The notes beneath the pieces were generated by a model that saw only the letters and a program-made list of their open reading frames with translations, was not told the DNA's origin and ran no database searches. Source: Natronosalvus sp042663485 (GTDB lineage: Archaea; Halobacteriota; Halobacteria; Halobacteriales; Natrialbaceae). Taken from it: a DNA stretch of 64,000 bases. Made by a program: the position numbers and the translations under genes. Position 1 is the first letter of the stretch, and every line of letters starts with the position of its first letter. The stretch is from NCBI GenBank assembly GCA_042663485.1, contig JBHTAF010000001.1, one strand, 5' to 3'. Of the stretch, positions 34,169-43,002 are shown piece after piece.

Positions 34169-34918
34169 ATGACTGAAACGTACGACGTCGAGTTCGTCGA
34201 ACGCGACGATCGGAGCGCACGCTTTCTCGTCCGCGGCCTGACGCCCGCGTTCGCCAACGGTATCCGCCGGGCGATGGTCGCGGACGTGCCCACGATGGCG
34301 ATCGACGAGGTCCGTTTCATCGAGAACTCGTCGGTGATGTTCGACGAGCAACTCGCGCTCCGACTGGGGCTCGTCCCGCTGACGACGCCCCCGGAAGGCG
34401 AGTTCGTCGAGGACGACACCGTCACCCTCTCGATCGACGTCGAAGGACCGGCGACCGCCTACTCGGGCGATCTGGTCACGAGCGACGACCTCGTTCGACC
34501 CGCCGACGAGAACGTCCCGATCATCGATCTCAAGGACGGACAGCGGCTCGAGGCCGAGGCCGACGCCGTGATCGACCGCGGCAAGGACCACGCCAAACAC
34601 CAGGGCGGCGTGGCCGTCGGCTACCGCCACTTACAGCGCGTGACCGTCGAGGACGACCTCTCCGAGTTCGAAGACGAGGAGACCCAGATCGTCCGCGGCG
34701 TGATCGAAGAGGACGGCGAACTCGTTCCCACGAGCGAGTTCGGCCACGACCTCTCCGAGCGCTACCCCGGCAAGCAAGTGCGCGTCGAGGACGTGCCCGG
34801 CGCGTTCGTCTTCCACGTCGAGACCGACGGCTCGTTCAGCGTCGAGGAACTCGTCACGCGCGCGGTCGATTCGATCGACCGACGCGCGGCCGAACTCGAG
34901 GAAGCCGTCCAGCTGTAA
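34169..34918 (+). CDS. rpoD: DNA-directed RNA polymerase subunit D (Rpo3), 249 aa
   Basis: The alpha-subunit-like fold has Phe-Leu-Val-Arg-Gly-Leu-Thr-Pro-Ala-Phe-Ala-Asn-Gly-Ile-Arg-Arg-Ala-Met near the start and the insert domain in the middle, and it ends in the dimerisation helix. No Cys is present, so the iron-sulfur cluster of some archaeal D subunits is absent, as in other halophiles. It pairs with subunit L to start polymerase assembly. It is the last gene of the S13 operon. Confidence 0.96.
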   Translation: MTETYDVEFVERDDRSARFLVRGLTPAFANGIRRAMVADVPTMAIDEVRFIENSSVMFDEQLALRLGLVPLTTPPEGEFVEDDTVTLSIDVEGPATAYSGDLVTSDDLVRPADENVPIIDLKDGQRLEAEADAVIDRGKDHAKHQGGVAVGYRHLQRVTVEDDLSEFEDEETQIVRGVIEEDGELVPTSEFGHDLSERYPGKQVRVEDVPGAFVFHVETDGSFSVEELVTRAVDSIDRRAAELEEAVQL

Positions 34919-35096
34919 GCGTCCCCCGAACAACGAACAACACACGAACCACCAATGATCCGACGTCCCACCCCCGTTCACACACACGCTGGGTCGCCAT
35001 CGACGGCCGTCGAGGCCGCGAGCGGCGAAACTGGCAGCCGATCGGACTCCCAAATCGAAAGGGGTTTTACGGGGCGACGGGTACGGAGGAGTGCGA

Positions 35097-35181
35097 GCAG
35101 GGATAGCCAAGTCAGGCCAACGGCGCAGCGTTCAGGGCGCTGTCTCGTAGGAGTCCGCAGGTTCAAATCCTGCTCCCTGCA
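35097..35181 (+). tRNA. tRNA-Leu(CAG)
   Basis: The acceptor stem pairs GCAGGGA with TCCCTGC, the anticodon loop TTCAGGG gives CAG, a long variable arm is present, and the T arm has GGTTCAAATCC. No CCA is encoded. It precedes the L18e-L13-S9 operon, as in other haloarchaea. Confidence 0.95.
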
Positions 35182-35355
35182 TCACTTCTCCGATCGAAAT
35201 CGGACGCCGACTGCTCGAGTGACGGCTTCGGCCGGGTCTCGAGGATCGGTCGGCGTCTCGACGACTACGACTACGATTGCGACTACGACCGCGATTGCGG
35301 CTGCGACTTCGACTGTACCTGCAATCGCGACACAGACCGAATCTGGAGGAAACCA

Positions 35356-35709
35356 ATGAGTACAAAGACCAATCCGCGACTCACCGATCTCATCGCCGAG
35401 TTGAAGTCGACGTCCCGACAGCGGGACGCGGCCGTCTGGCGAGACATCGCGGACCGTCTCGAGAAGCCCCGCCGCAACCACGCGGAAGTCAACCTGGGGC
35501 GGATCGAGCGGTACGCACGCGAGGAAGAGACCGTCGTCGTCCCCGGCAAGGTGCTGGGGTCCGGCGCACTGCAAAAGAACGTTACCGTCGCCGCCGTCGA
35601 CTTCTCGTCGTCGGCCGAGACGAAGATCGAACAGGTCGGCCAGTCGGTCTCGCTCGAGCAGCTGCTCGAGGAGAACCCCGACGGGTCGAACGTCCGGGTG
35701 ATCGCCTGA
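35356..35709 (+). CDS. rpl18e: 50S ribosomal protein L18e (eL18), 117 aa
   Basis: It shows Asn-Pro-Arg-Leu-Thr-Asp-Leu-Ile, Val-Trp-Arg-Asp-Ile-Ala-Asp-Arg-Leu, Arg-Arg-Asn-His-Ala-Glu-Val-Asn-Leu-Gly-Arg-Ile, and Val-Pro-Gly-Lys-Val-Leu-Gly-Ser-Gly. The length is normal. Its stop overlaps the L13 start (TGATG). The 175-nt leader after tRNA-Leu probably contains the promoter, although a joint transcript with the tRNA is possible. Confidence 0.97.
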   Translation: MSTKTNPRLTDLIAELKSTSRQRDAAVWRDIADRLEKPRRNHAEVNLGRIERYAREEETVVVPGKVLGSGALQKNVTVAAVDFSSSAETKIEQVGQSVSLEQLLEENPDGSNVRVIA

Positions 35710-36158
35710 TGAGTGTCGCCGAATACGACGCCGACGTCGTCGTCGACGCTCGCGACTGTATCCTCGGTCGCGTGGCCAGTGAGGTCGCCCAGCGCGCCCT
35801 CGACGGCGAACGCGTCGCCATCGTCAACGCCGAAGATGCCGTGATCACCGGCGACAAGAACGACGTGTTCGAGACCTACCAGACGCGCCAGCAGCTGGGC
35901 TCCGACAGCGGCCCGTACTACCCGCGTCGTCCGGACGCCATCCTCAAGCGCGCCGTTCGCGGCATGCTTCCCGCGAAGAAACCGCGCGGCCGCGAGGCGC
36001 TCTCGAACGTCCGCGTCTACGTCGGCAACCCCTACGAGGGCGACGACGACTACGAGGCCGAGGTCCTGGAGGGCACGTCGCTGGACCGACTCTCGAACAT
36101 CCGCTTCGTCCACCTGCACGAAGTCTCCGAACAGCTAGGTGCTAACGTCACATGGTAA
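35709..36158 (+). CDS. rpl13: 50S ribosomal protein L13 (uL13), 149 aa
   Basis: It shows Val-Val-Asp-Ala-Arg-Asp-Cys-Ile-Leu-Gly-Arg-Val-Ala-Ser, Arg-Gly-Met-Leu-Pro-Ala-Lys-Lys-Pro-Arg-Gly-Arg, and Val-Tyr-Val-Gly-Asn-Pro. The start ATG overlaps the L18e stop. The end overlaps the S9 start by 7 nt. It is an early-assembling large subunit protein. Confidence 0.96.
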   Translation: MSVAEYDADVVVDARDCILGRVASEVAQRALDGERVAIVNAEDAVITGDKNDVFETYQTRQQLGSDSGPYYPRRPDAILKRAVRGMLPAKKPRGREALSNVRVYVGNPYEGDDDYEAEVLEGTSLDRLSNIRFVHLHEVSEQLGANVTW

Positions 36159-36550
36159 CGAACACGAGTGGAAAGAAGAAGACGGCCGTCGCCCGCGCCA
36201 CGGTGCGCGAAGGCGAGGGTCGCGTCCGAATCAACTCCCAGCCGGTCGAGCTGGTCGAACCCGAGATGTCCCGACTGAAGATGCTCGAGCCGTTCCGCAT
36301 CGCGGGCGACGACCTCCGCGACGGCATCGACGTCGAGGTCCACGTCGAGGGTGGCGGCGTCAGCGGACAGGCCAACGCCGTCCGCACCGCCATCGCTCGC
36401 GGCATCGTCCAGCACACGAACGACGCCGAACTCCGCGACGCGTACATGGAGTTCGACCGCTCGCTGCTGGTCAACGACGTTCGACAGTCCGAACCCAAGA
36501 AGTGGGGCGGCCCCGGCGCACGGGCCCGCTACCAGAAGTCCTACCGCTAA
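36152..36550 (+). CDS. rps9: 30S ribosomal protein S9 (uS9), 132 aa
   Basis: It begins Val-Thr-Asn-Thr-Ser-Gly-Lys-Lys-Lys-Thr-Ala-Val-Ala-Arg-Ala and contains Val-Glu-Gly-Gly-Gly-Val-Ser-Gly-Gln-Ala. It ends in the conserved Ala-Arg-Tyr-Gln-Lys-Ser-Tyr-Arg tail that reaches the P-site tRNA. The start overlaps L13. Confidence 0.97.
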   Translation: MVTNTSGKKKTAVARATVREGEGRVRINSQPVELVEPEMSRLKMLEPFRIAGDDLRDGIDVEVHVEGGGVSGQANAVRTAIARGIVQHTNDAELRDAYMEFDRSLLVNDVRQSEPKKWGGPGARARYQKSYR

Positions 36551-36562
36551 GGTGATCAAGAT

Positions 36563-36757
36563 ATGATGGTACCGGTCCGGTGTTTCACGTGCGGTAACGT
36601 CGTCGGCGAACACTGGGAGGCGTTCGACGAACGAGCGAACGAGGGCGATGAGGACCCACAGGAGGTCCTCGACGACCTCGGCGTCGACCGCTTCTGTTGC
36701 CGGCGCATGCTCGTCAGTCACACCGACCTCGTCGACGTCGTCTCACCCTACCAATGA
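36563..36757 (+). CDS. rpoN: DNA-directed RNA polymerase subunit N (Rpo10), 64 aa
   Basis: The zinc-bundle motif Cys-Phe-Thr-Cys-Gly-Asn lies at the start and Cys-Cys-Arg-Arg-Met at about residues 45-49, as in Rpb10/Rpo10. The length is normal. Two adjacent ATGs are possible starts. Its last bases overlap the start of rpoK. It helps dimerise subunits D and L during polymerase assembly. Confidence 0.97.
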   Translation: MMVPVRCFTCGNVVGEHWEAFDERANEGDEDPQEVLDDLGVDRFCCRRMLVSHTDLVDVVSPYQ

Positions 36758-36933
36758 TGCAACAACGCCACAACCGATACGAGAAGGCTCGCATCCTCGG
36801 CGCTCGAGCTCTGCAGGTGTCCTACGGGGCACCAGTGTTGATCGACACGGATCAGTCCGAACCGATCCTGATCGCGGCCGAGGAGTACGACGAGGGCGTG
36901 TTGCCCTTCACCGTCCATCGAGGAGGGAAATGA
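36757..36933 (+). CDS. rpoK: DNA-directed RNA polymerase subunit K (Rpo6), 58 aa
   Basis: It is a short Rpb6-like protein with Tyr-Glu-Lys-Ala-Arg-Ile-Leu-Gly-Ala-Arg-Ala-Leu-Gln-Val-Ser-Tyr-Gly-Ala-Pro. The typical length for haloarchaea is about 58. ATG 36757 or 36754 overlaps the rpoN stop. The stop overlaps the enolase start by 4 nt. It acts with the clamp of the polymerase. Confidence 0.96.
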   Translation: MQQRHNRYEKARILGARALQVSYGAPVLIDTDQSEPILIAAEEYDEGVLPFTVHRGGK

Positions 36934-38135
36934 CGCGCATCACCGACGTTCGGCTCCGGGAAGTGCTCGACTCGCGGGGGAACCCGACGGTCGAAGCGGA
37001 CGTCCTCACCGAGAGCGGTGGGTTCGGCCGCGCCGCCGCCCCCTCGGGAGCCAGCACGGGCGAGTACGAGGCGATCGAGCGGCCGGCCGGCGAGGCCATC
37101 GCCGCCGCTCGCGAAACCGTCGTCCCGCGTCTCGTCGGTGAGGCCTTCGCCGGCAACCAGCGCGAGGTCGACGGCATCATTCGAGCGGCCGACGGCACCG
37201 ACGACTTCTCGGAAATCGGCGCCAACAGCGCGGTCGCCATCTCGATGGCCGCCGCCAAGGCGGGCGCCGACGTACTCGGTGCGCCGCTGTTTCAGCATCT
37301 GGGAGGCACCTTCCGCGGCGAGAACTTCCCGGTTCCGCTCGGAAACGTCGTCGGTGGTGGCGAACACGCCGCCGACGCGACGGATATCCAGGAGTTCCTC
37401 TCGGCACCGGTCGGCGCCCCGAGCATCGCCGAGGCCGTCTTCGCGAACGCGGCGGTCCACGCCGAAGTCTCGGAACTGCTCCACGAGCGCGACGTCCCCG
37501 CCGGCAAGGGTGACGAGGGCGCCTGGGCGCCGTCGATCGACGACGCCGAGGCCTTCGACATCGTTGACGAGGCGGTCTCGACCATCGAGGACGAGGTCGG
37601 CTTCGAGATCCGGTTCGGCCTGGACGTCGCCGCCGCCGAGATGTACGACGAGGAGTCTGGCGTCTACGAGTACAGCGACACGACTCGAGACACCGACGAA
37701 CAGATCGCCTACGTCGCCGACCTGGTCGACGAGTACGACCTGGTCTACGTCGAGGACCCCCTCGACGAGAACGACTACGAGGCCTTCGCGAAACTCACCG
37801 AGGAGGTGGGCGACCGGACGCTCGTCTGCGGCGACGACCTGTTCGTCACCAACACCGAGCGCCTCGCTGCGGGCATCGAACAGGGTGCAGCAAACAGCAT
37901 CCTGATCAAGCCCAACCAGATCGGGACGCTCACCGACGCCTTCGACGCGATCGAACTCGCCCGCGAGAACGGCTACGAGTCGATCGTCTCTCACCGATCG
38001 GGCGAGACCGAGGATACCACGATCGCACACCTCGCCGTGGCGACGGACGTCCCGTTCATCAAGACGGGCGCCGTCGGCGGCGAGCGAACCGCCAAACTCA
38101 ACGAACTCATCCGAATTGCAGACGATGCGACATGA
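36930..38135 (+). CDS. eno: Enolase (phosphopyruvate hydratase), 401 aa
   Basis: The N-terminal Leu-Asp-Ser-Arg-Gly-Asn-Pro-Thr-Val and Ser-Gly-Ala-Ser-Thr-Gly loops are present. Metal ligands are visible in Val-Glu-Asp-Pro-Leu-Asp-Glu-Asn and Cys-Gly-Asp-Asp-Leu, the catalytic Lys in Leu-Ile-Lys-Pro-Asn-Gln-Ile-Gly-Thr, and the His-Arg-Ser-Gly-Glu-Thr motif follows. The enzyme interconverts 2-phosphoglycerate and phosphoenolpyruvate in the cytoplasm. It is embedded between rpoK and rps2 with 4-nt overlaps on both sides, a typical archaeal arrangement. Confidence 0.97.
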   Translation: MTRITDVRLREVLDSRGNPTVEADVLTESGGFGRAAAPSGASTGEYEAIERPAGEAIAAARETVVPRLVGEAFAGNQREVDGIIRAADGTDDFSEIGANSAVAISMAAAKAGADVLGAPLFQHLGGTFRGENFPVPLGNVVGGGEHAADATDIQEFLSAPVGAPSIAEAVFANAAVHAEVSELLHERDVPAGKGDEGAWAPSIDDAEAFDIVDEAVSTIEDEVGFEIRFGLDVAAAEMYDEESGVYEYSDTTRDTDEQIAYVADLVDEYDLVYVEDPLDENDYEAFAKLTEEVGDRTLVCGDDLFVTNTERLAAGIEQGAANSILIKPNQIGTLTDAFDAIELARENGYESIVSHRSGETEDTTIAHLAVATDVPFIKTGAVGGERTAKLNELIRIADDAT

Positions 38136-38932
38136 CTGAGGACAACGCACAACAGGACGGACTCGACGCCGCCGAGGCGGAAATCGACGAGGAGCCAGCC
38201 GAAGGGGCCGGCCCCGCCGCCGAATCCGCCGACGAGGACGTCGAGCCAGTAGACGAACAGGACGCCGAGGCCGCGGAGGCCGCGGACGAACAGGAAGAAG
38301 AATCGGAATCAGCCGGACCCACGCTCGACGACGACGTCATGAGCGACGAGGAGGCCGACCTCCTCATCCCCGTCGAGGACTACCTCGGCGCCGGGGTCCA
38401 CATCGGGACCCAGCAGAAGACCCAGGACATGGAGCGGTTCATCCATCGCGTCCGAACCGACGGGCTCTACGTGCTGGACGTCTCGAAGACCGACGGCCGC
38501 ATCCGCACGGCCGCGGACTTCCTCGCGAACTACGCGCCCGAGCAGATTCTGGTGACCTCGAGTCGCCAGTACGGTCGCTTCCCCGCCGAGAAGTTCGCCG
38601 AGGCCGTGGGCGCTCGCGCTCGCACCGGGCGGTTCATCCCGGGGACGCTCACGAATCCGAAGTACGACGGCTACATCGAGCCGGACGTCGTGGTCGTCAC
38701 CGACCCGATCGGCGACGCCCAGGCCGTCAAAGAGGCCATCACGGTGGGCATTCCGGTCATCGCGATGTGTGACTCGAACAACCAGACGAGCAACGTCGAC
38801 CTCGTCGTCCCGACGAACAACAAGGGGCGCAAGGCGCTGTCGGTCGTCTACTGGCTGCTGGCCAACGAGACCCTCGACCGCCGCGGGGCGGAGCCCAGCT
38901 ACGCACTCGAGGATTTCGAGAGCCTGGTGTAA
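38132..38932 (+). CDS. rps2: 30S ribosomal protein S2 (uS2), 266 aa
   Basis: After an acidic extension of about 70 residues comes the S2 core: Asp-Tyr-Leu-Gly-Ala-Gly-Val-His-Ile-Gly-Thr-Gln, Phe-Ile-His-Arg-Val-Arg-Thr-Asp-Gly-Leu-Tyr-Val-Leu-Asp, Arg-Gln-Tyr-Gly-Arg, and Phe-Ile-Pro-Gly-Thr-Leu-Thr-Asn-Pro. The extension is Glu/Asp/Ala-rich and much longer than in bacteria. It overlaps enolase by 4 nt and ends the operon. Confidence 0.96.
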   Translation: MTEDNAQQDGLDAAEAEIDEEPAEGAGPAAESADEDVEPVDEQDAEAAEAADEQEEESESAGPTLDDDVMSDEEADLLIPVEDYLGAGVHIGTQQKTQDMERFIHRVRTDGLYVLDVSKTDGRIRTAADFLANYAPEQILVTSSRQYGRFPAEKFAEAVGARARTGRFIPGTLTNPKYDGYIEPDVVVVTDPIGDAQAVKEAITVGIPVIAMCDSNNQTSNVDLVVPTNNKGRKALSVVYWLLANETLDRRGAEPSYALEDFESLV

Positions 38933-39084
38933 GGTCGCGTTTCGATTCAGATTGTGTTTTCGGCGACCGCGAGTTCGAGCCGGTGAGCGCCAGCGTTATC
39001 GGTGTGGTGGCAGAGCAGATAGCGATCGGGCACTAGAACTCACGGCGTGCGTCGAGGCCCACTACCTTCGAGGAGGCGAAATTC
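38933..39084. other. Intergenic between converging genes
   Basis: No gene is seen. In other haloarchaea known to me, mevalonate-pathway genes often follow rps2; here a converging channel gene follows instead. Confidence 0.35.
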
Positions 39085-39738
39085 CTACTCGCCGGCGACG
39101 GTCTCGAGTCGCTGGGCCGTCGGGACGGTCCAGCCGCGCGAGAGGGCGAGCACTCGCGTTCCGACGGTGACAGTCGCGCAGGCTGCGGCCGCGAGGGTCG
39201 CGTCGGCGGCGAGTACCGTGAAGAGCCAGTAGGCGGTTCCACCGAGGACGGCGCAACTGGCGTAGAAGTCCTCGAAGAGGATGAACGGCGAACGATCTAG
39301 CAAGAGGTCGGCGAACGCGCCGCCGCCCACGGCGTTGATCGTCGCGATGGCGACCACGCCGAACGCCGACAGCCCGATTTCGGTGGCGACGATCGCTCCC
39401 GCGGTGGCGAACGCCGCGAGGCCGACCGCGTCGGCGTACCGCGTGATCGGTCGGTCGTCGGGTGCCTCGAGCCAGGTGTAGAGAACGACGGCCAGAGAAA
39501 CGCCGATGAGTCCGAGGGCAATCTCCCCCGCGGACTGCAGGGCGAGCGGGACGCGGCCCACGAGCACGTCGCGCGTCGCGCCACCAGCGAACGCGGTCGC
39601 GAGACCGACGACGGTGACGCCGAAGAGGTCGAACTCCTCGCGAATCGCCTTGGCGGATCCGACCAGGGCGAACGCGACCAGTCCGACCGCGTTCATCACG
39701 AGGAAGGGGTCCACGACGAGCGTCTGGAATCGACTCAC
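39085..39738 (-). CDS. TRIC-type cation channel family protein (UPF0126), 217 aa
   Basis: Seven hydrophobic segments arranged as two three-helix repeats are seen. Hallmark loops include Gly-Gly-Ala-Thr-Arg-Asp-Val-Leu-Val-Gly-Arg-Val-Pro-Leu in the first repeat and Val-Gly-Gly-Gly-Ala-Phe-Ala-Asp-Leu-Leu-Leu-Asp-Arg in the second. Archaeal TRIC proteins are K+-permeable channels. GTG 39738 is chosen since it gives a short N-terminus before the first helix; ATG 39696 (Met-Asn-Ala-Val) is an alternative. It converges on rps2. Confidence 0.75.
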   Translation of the reverse strand: MSRFQTLVVDPFLVMNAVGLVAFALVGSAKAIREEFDLFGVTVVGLATAFAGGATRDVLVGRVPLALQSAGEIALGLIGVSLAVVLYTWLEAPDDRPITRYADAVGLAAFATAGAIVATEIGLSAFGVVAIATINAVGGGAFADLLLDRSPFILFEDFYASCAVLGGTAYWLFTVLAADATLAAAACATVTVGTRVLALSRGWTVPTAQRLETVAGE

Positions 39739-39921
39739 TACGAGTGGCCACGAACGAGACGGTATTGACTGTGTCGGACGACCGCTCGTGACTCGAGGCG
39801 CTCTCCGGGACAATTCGCACCTCGAGCCCAGAGCCCATACTTCGAATTCTATAGTAAACGACGTCGCCCGGCCACCAGTATCTCCGTCCTGGCGCGTCGT
39901 GAGGCGGGAATCGAACGCTCG

Positions 39922-41157
39922 TCACAGTGGCTCGAGGCGGCGCTCGATAGCCCGTTCGACTGCACGGATGGCGTCCAGGTCGACGTGCTGGTGAACCGGC
40001 AGGAGGACGACCGTCTCGGAGAGCCGATGGGCCGTCTCGTAGGCGGGATTCTCGAGTACCGACCGCGAGAGCCGCGGCCAGGTGTGCACGCCGTCGACGC
40101 CGTGGGACTCGAGCAGACGACGGAGTCGTTCGGGTCGGTCGGTTCGGACGGGAAAGACCTGGGGGCAGACCCCGGGCGGGAGCGTCTCGAAGAGGGGGTC
40201 GACGTCGGGTCTATTCGCGAACAACGAGGTCCAGGCGCGGTAGTTCTCCCGTCGGCGCGAACGGATTTCGTCGGGGTTCGATCCCGCGATTACCGACGCC
40301 GACAGCCGCGACAGCCGCCGCTTCGACGCCTCGTACCGTTGATTTGGATCTGGAATCTCCTCGGTGCTACGATTCGTCGCCACGAACCCGGTGACGGCGT
40401 CGCGGATCGTTCCACTCCGGTCGAGCGCGTCGGTCGCGAGCGATTTGCAGACGAACGCGAGGTCGGCCTGTCTAACGCGACCCTCGACGCCCGCGAGGGT
40501 GGACGGCTCGAACCGCGCTGAAACGTTCGGATCCGAGAGGTAAAGCGCCGCCCCGTTCGGAATTGCCAGCAGTTTCCACAGGCTGGTCACGCCGACGTCG
40601 CCTCGCGTTCCGAGCAATCGACCCCGATCGAGGCTGAGCGGGCCGTGTGCATTGTCCTCGACGTGGTAGCAGTCGTACTCGTCGACCAGCGTCTCGATCA
40701 CGTCGAACTCCGGCTGGGGAAACCCGAAGTAGTTCACGGAGACGACGGCGAGCGTCCGGCCGTCGATGCGGGACTCGAAGTCCCGCCGGTTTGGCGCGAG
40801 CGATTCGGTGATGGCGTAGTGACGGGGCTCGAGGCCGAGTTCGCGAATCGGCTCGACGACGGCGTCGGGAAGGTACGCGGGGAGGAGGACGTTCGTGGCC
40901 GCCTCCTCGTCCTTCGCCAGGAGCGTCGCGAGACCGTCGCGGAGTGCCGCCTTGCTCGAGCCGTAGTACGCCATTTCATCGGCGTGCCGCTCGAGGTAGG
41001 AGGCGACGGTCGGGTGGTTCGTGCGAGACGCCAGAACGTCGTCGTCTGAGAGCGCACCTGTGGCTCGGAATCGAGTCGGCGCGGTGAACGCCCGCTCGAG
41101 GAGGGGGCGTCCACCGTCGCGTATCGACGCGAGCACTGACGGATTTCCCTCGATCAT
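39922..41157 (-). CDS. DegT/DnrJ-type PLP-dependent aminotransferase-like protein, 411 aa
   Basis: The fold follows the sugar aminotransferase family: Tyr-Tyr-Gly-Ser-Ser-Lys-Ala-Ala-Leu-Arg near residue 64, Val-Glu-Asp-Asn-Ala-His-Gly (166-172) at the cofactor ring, and Ser-Leu-Trp-Lys195 as probable PLP Lys. The usual Gly-Glu-Gly-Gly after the Lys is Ile-Pro-Asn-Gly-Ala, so the active site is atypical. Such enzymes transfer amino groups to keto-sugars or act as dehydratases. It is divergent from the phosphodiesterase and FemAB-like genes, suggesting a shared cell-surface role. The substrate is unknown. Confidence 0.7.
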   Translation of the reverse strand: MIEGNPSVLASIRDGGRPLLERAFTAPTRFRATGALSDDDVLASRTNHPTVASYLERHADEMAYYGSSKAALRDGLATLLAKDEEAATNVLLPAYLPDAVVEPIRELGLEPRHYAITESLAPNRRDFESRIDGRTLAVVSVNYFGFPQPEFDVIETLVDEYDCYHVEDNAHGPLSLDRGRLLGTRGDVGVTSLWKLLAIPNGAALYLSDPNVSARFEPSTLAGVEGRVRQADLAFVCKSLATDALDRSGTIRDAVTGFVATNRSTEEIPDPNQRYEASKRRLSRLSASVIAGSNPDEIRSRRRENYRAWTSLFANRPDVDPLFETLPPGVCPQVFPVRTDRPERLRRLLESHGVDGVHTWPRLSRSVLENPAYETAHRLSETVVLLPVHQHVDLDAIRAVERAIERRLEPL

Positions 41158-41386
41158 CGGTTCGTCCGCACATACCTGCCCTCGGTCGTTTCCCGTCCTG
41201 TCACCATCAGCGAGACCACGGACAGCCAGCGGCTTAGTGATGCGGACGATACGGATCGGTTCGGCTGTTCAACGTCGGCTTACGACCCCCCGGAACCCGT
41301 CTGTATCGTCCGCCGACCGGGGGAAGTCTCGACGTACACGGTCAATGCAGTTGCATAACAATGGCGCCGACGACCAACACTCGAGT

Positions 41387-43000
41387 ATGGATGACGACGG
41401 ACCACAACTGCTCGTCGTAGGGCTCGACGCCGCCTGTTTTCCGGTACTCGATCCGCTGTTCGAGGCGGGAACGACGCCGACGCTTCGTCGCCTGTTCGAG
41501 GTCGGTGCCTGCGGCCCGCTCGAGTCACAGTTGCCACCGTGGACGGCGAGCGCCTGGCCCAGTCTCTACACGGGACAGAACCCGGGCAAACACGGCGTGT
41601 ACGACTTCCTCCGGTTCGAGGGGTACGACTGGGACGTGGTCAACGCCTCGCACGTTCGCGCCCGCCCGATCTGGGAACTGCTGAGCGACCACGGCCTCTC
41701 GAGCGTCGTCGTCAACGTGCCCGTGACCCACCCGACACGGGAGTTCGATGGCGCGCTGATTCCGGGAATGACCGCGCCGGAGGATCCACCGTGTCATCCC
41801 GAAGGGATCCTCGAGGAGATTACAGCCGAGTGCGGCGAGTACTGGATCTATCCTCGAAGCGGCCCCGAACCCGCGACGTCGATCGAGAGCTACGAGCGGA
41901 CGATCGCGGGACGCGGACGGGCCGTTCGATACCTCCTCGAGCGATTCGACCCCGCGTTCGCCTTCCTCCAGTTCCAGCAGACCGACTCCGTGTTTCACGA
42001 ACGTCCGGGCGAGAAGCGAGCCGTCGAGGCGGTCTACCGGGCCGTCGACGACCAGCTCGCCCGGATCATCCTCGAGTTCGAACCGGACAACGTCCTCGTC
42101 GTCAGCGACCACGGCATGGGCCGAGTCGAGGGCTGGGAGTTCCGCATCAACGAGTTCCTCCGCGACCGCGGGGACGTGGTCGCCAAGAGCGGCGGCGAGG
42201 GGATGCCCACCTGGTCGCGGGCCTGGCAGAACGACTTACTCGAGGGCGAGTCGGCAGGCACCCACGACCGGAGCACGCTCGAGCGAGCGATAAACCTGGC
42301 TGCCCAGGCAGGTCTCACCACCCAGCGCGTCGCAAACGCGCTCGAGCGCGTCGGCCTGAAAGAGGCCGTGGGAAAGCGAGTGCCGAACGACGTGATCCGG
42401 TCGGCGAGCGAGCAGGTCGACTTCCCCAACTCCAGGGCGTACCTTCGCTCGAAGAGCGAACTCGGCGTCAGGATCAACCTCGAGGGACGAGAGCCCAACG
42501 GCCAGGTCTCGACCGGGGAATACGACGCCTACCGGCAGGCCCTCATCGAGGACTTCCGTGCCGTCGAGACGCCCGATGGCGAGCCGATGTTCGAGGCCGT
42601 CGAGCCGCGAGAGGCGGTTTTCGACGGGCACGAACTCGAGCGCGCACCCGACATCGTGACGGTTCCGGCGGGCTTCGACAACGCAATCGTCGAGGGACTC
42701 GAGGGCGAGCACTTCGCCGAACCCTGGGAGTCCTGGAACCACAAGCGAACGGGCGTGATCGCCGCGGCCGGGACGGACTTCGACGAGGGCGCCTCGCTCT
42801 CGGACGCAACGATCTTCGACGTCGCGCCGACGATCTGCTCGTTCTTCGACGTGAACGTCGACGCGGCGATGGACGGCGAGGTCCTCCCGGTGGTCGAGGC
42901 GAGCGAACGCGCCGCGTACCCGAGCTACGACCCGGACTCGATCACGGCCACCGACGACGCGACCGTCGAGGAGCGACTGACCGACCTGGGGTACCTCTGA
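41387..43000 (+). CDS. Alkaline-phosphatase-superfamily phosphodiesterase/nucleotide pyrophosphatase-like, 537 aa
   Basis: Metal and nucleophile motifs appear in order: Val-Val-Gly-Leu-Asp-Ala near residue 12, Trp-Thr-Ala-Ser-Ala-Trp-Pro-Ser (Thr nucleophile region), Thr-Gly-Gln-Asn-Pro-Gly-Lys-His-Gly, Gln-Gln-Thr-Asp-Ser-Val-Phe-His, and Val-Ser-Asp-His-Gly-Met-Gly. These are the signatures of type I phosphodiesterases. No signal peptide is seen, so it likely acts in the cytoplasm or on the inner membrane face. ATG 41387 is chosen; ATG 41345 is an alternative. It is 2 nt before the FemAB-like gene. Confidence 0.8.
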   Translation: MDDDGPQLLVVGLDAACFPVLDPLFEAGTTPTLRRLFEVGACGPLESQLPPWTASAWPSLYTGQNPGKHGVYDFLRFEGYDWDVVNASHVRARPIWELLSDHGLSSVVVNVPVTHPTREFDGALIPGMTAPEDPPCHPEGILEEITAECGEYWIYPRSGPEPATSIESYERTIAGRGRAVRYLLERFDPAFAFLQFQQTDSVFHERPGEKRAVEAVYRAVDDQLARIILEFEPDNVLVVSDHGMGRVEGWEFRINEFLRDRGDVVAKSGGEGMPTWSRAWQNDLLEGESAGTHDRSTLERAINLAAQAGLTTQRVANALERVGLKEAVGKRVPNDVIRSASEQVDFPNSRAYLRSKSELGVRINLEGREPNGQVSTGEYDAYRQALIEDFRAVETPDGEPMFEAVEPREAVFDGHELERAPDIVTVPAGFDNAIVEGLEGEHFAEPWESWNHKRTGVIAAAGTDFDEGASLSDATIFDVAPTICSFFDVNVDAAMDGEVLPVVEASERAAYPSYDPDSITATDDATVEERLTDLGYL

Positions 43001-43002
43001 TC

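Noticed and set aside
36852..38150. Long antisense open frame opposite enolase
   Set aside because: Enolase is certain on the plus strand. The antisense frame has no recognisable motif and is an effect of codon bias.
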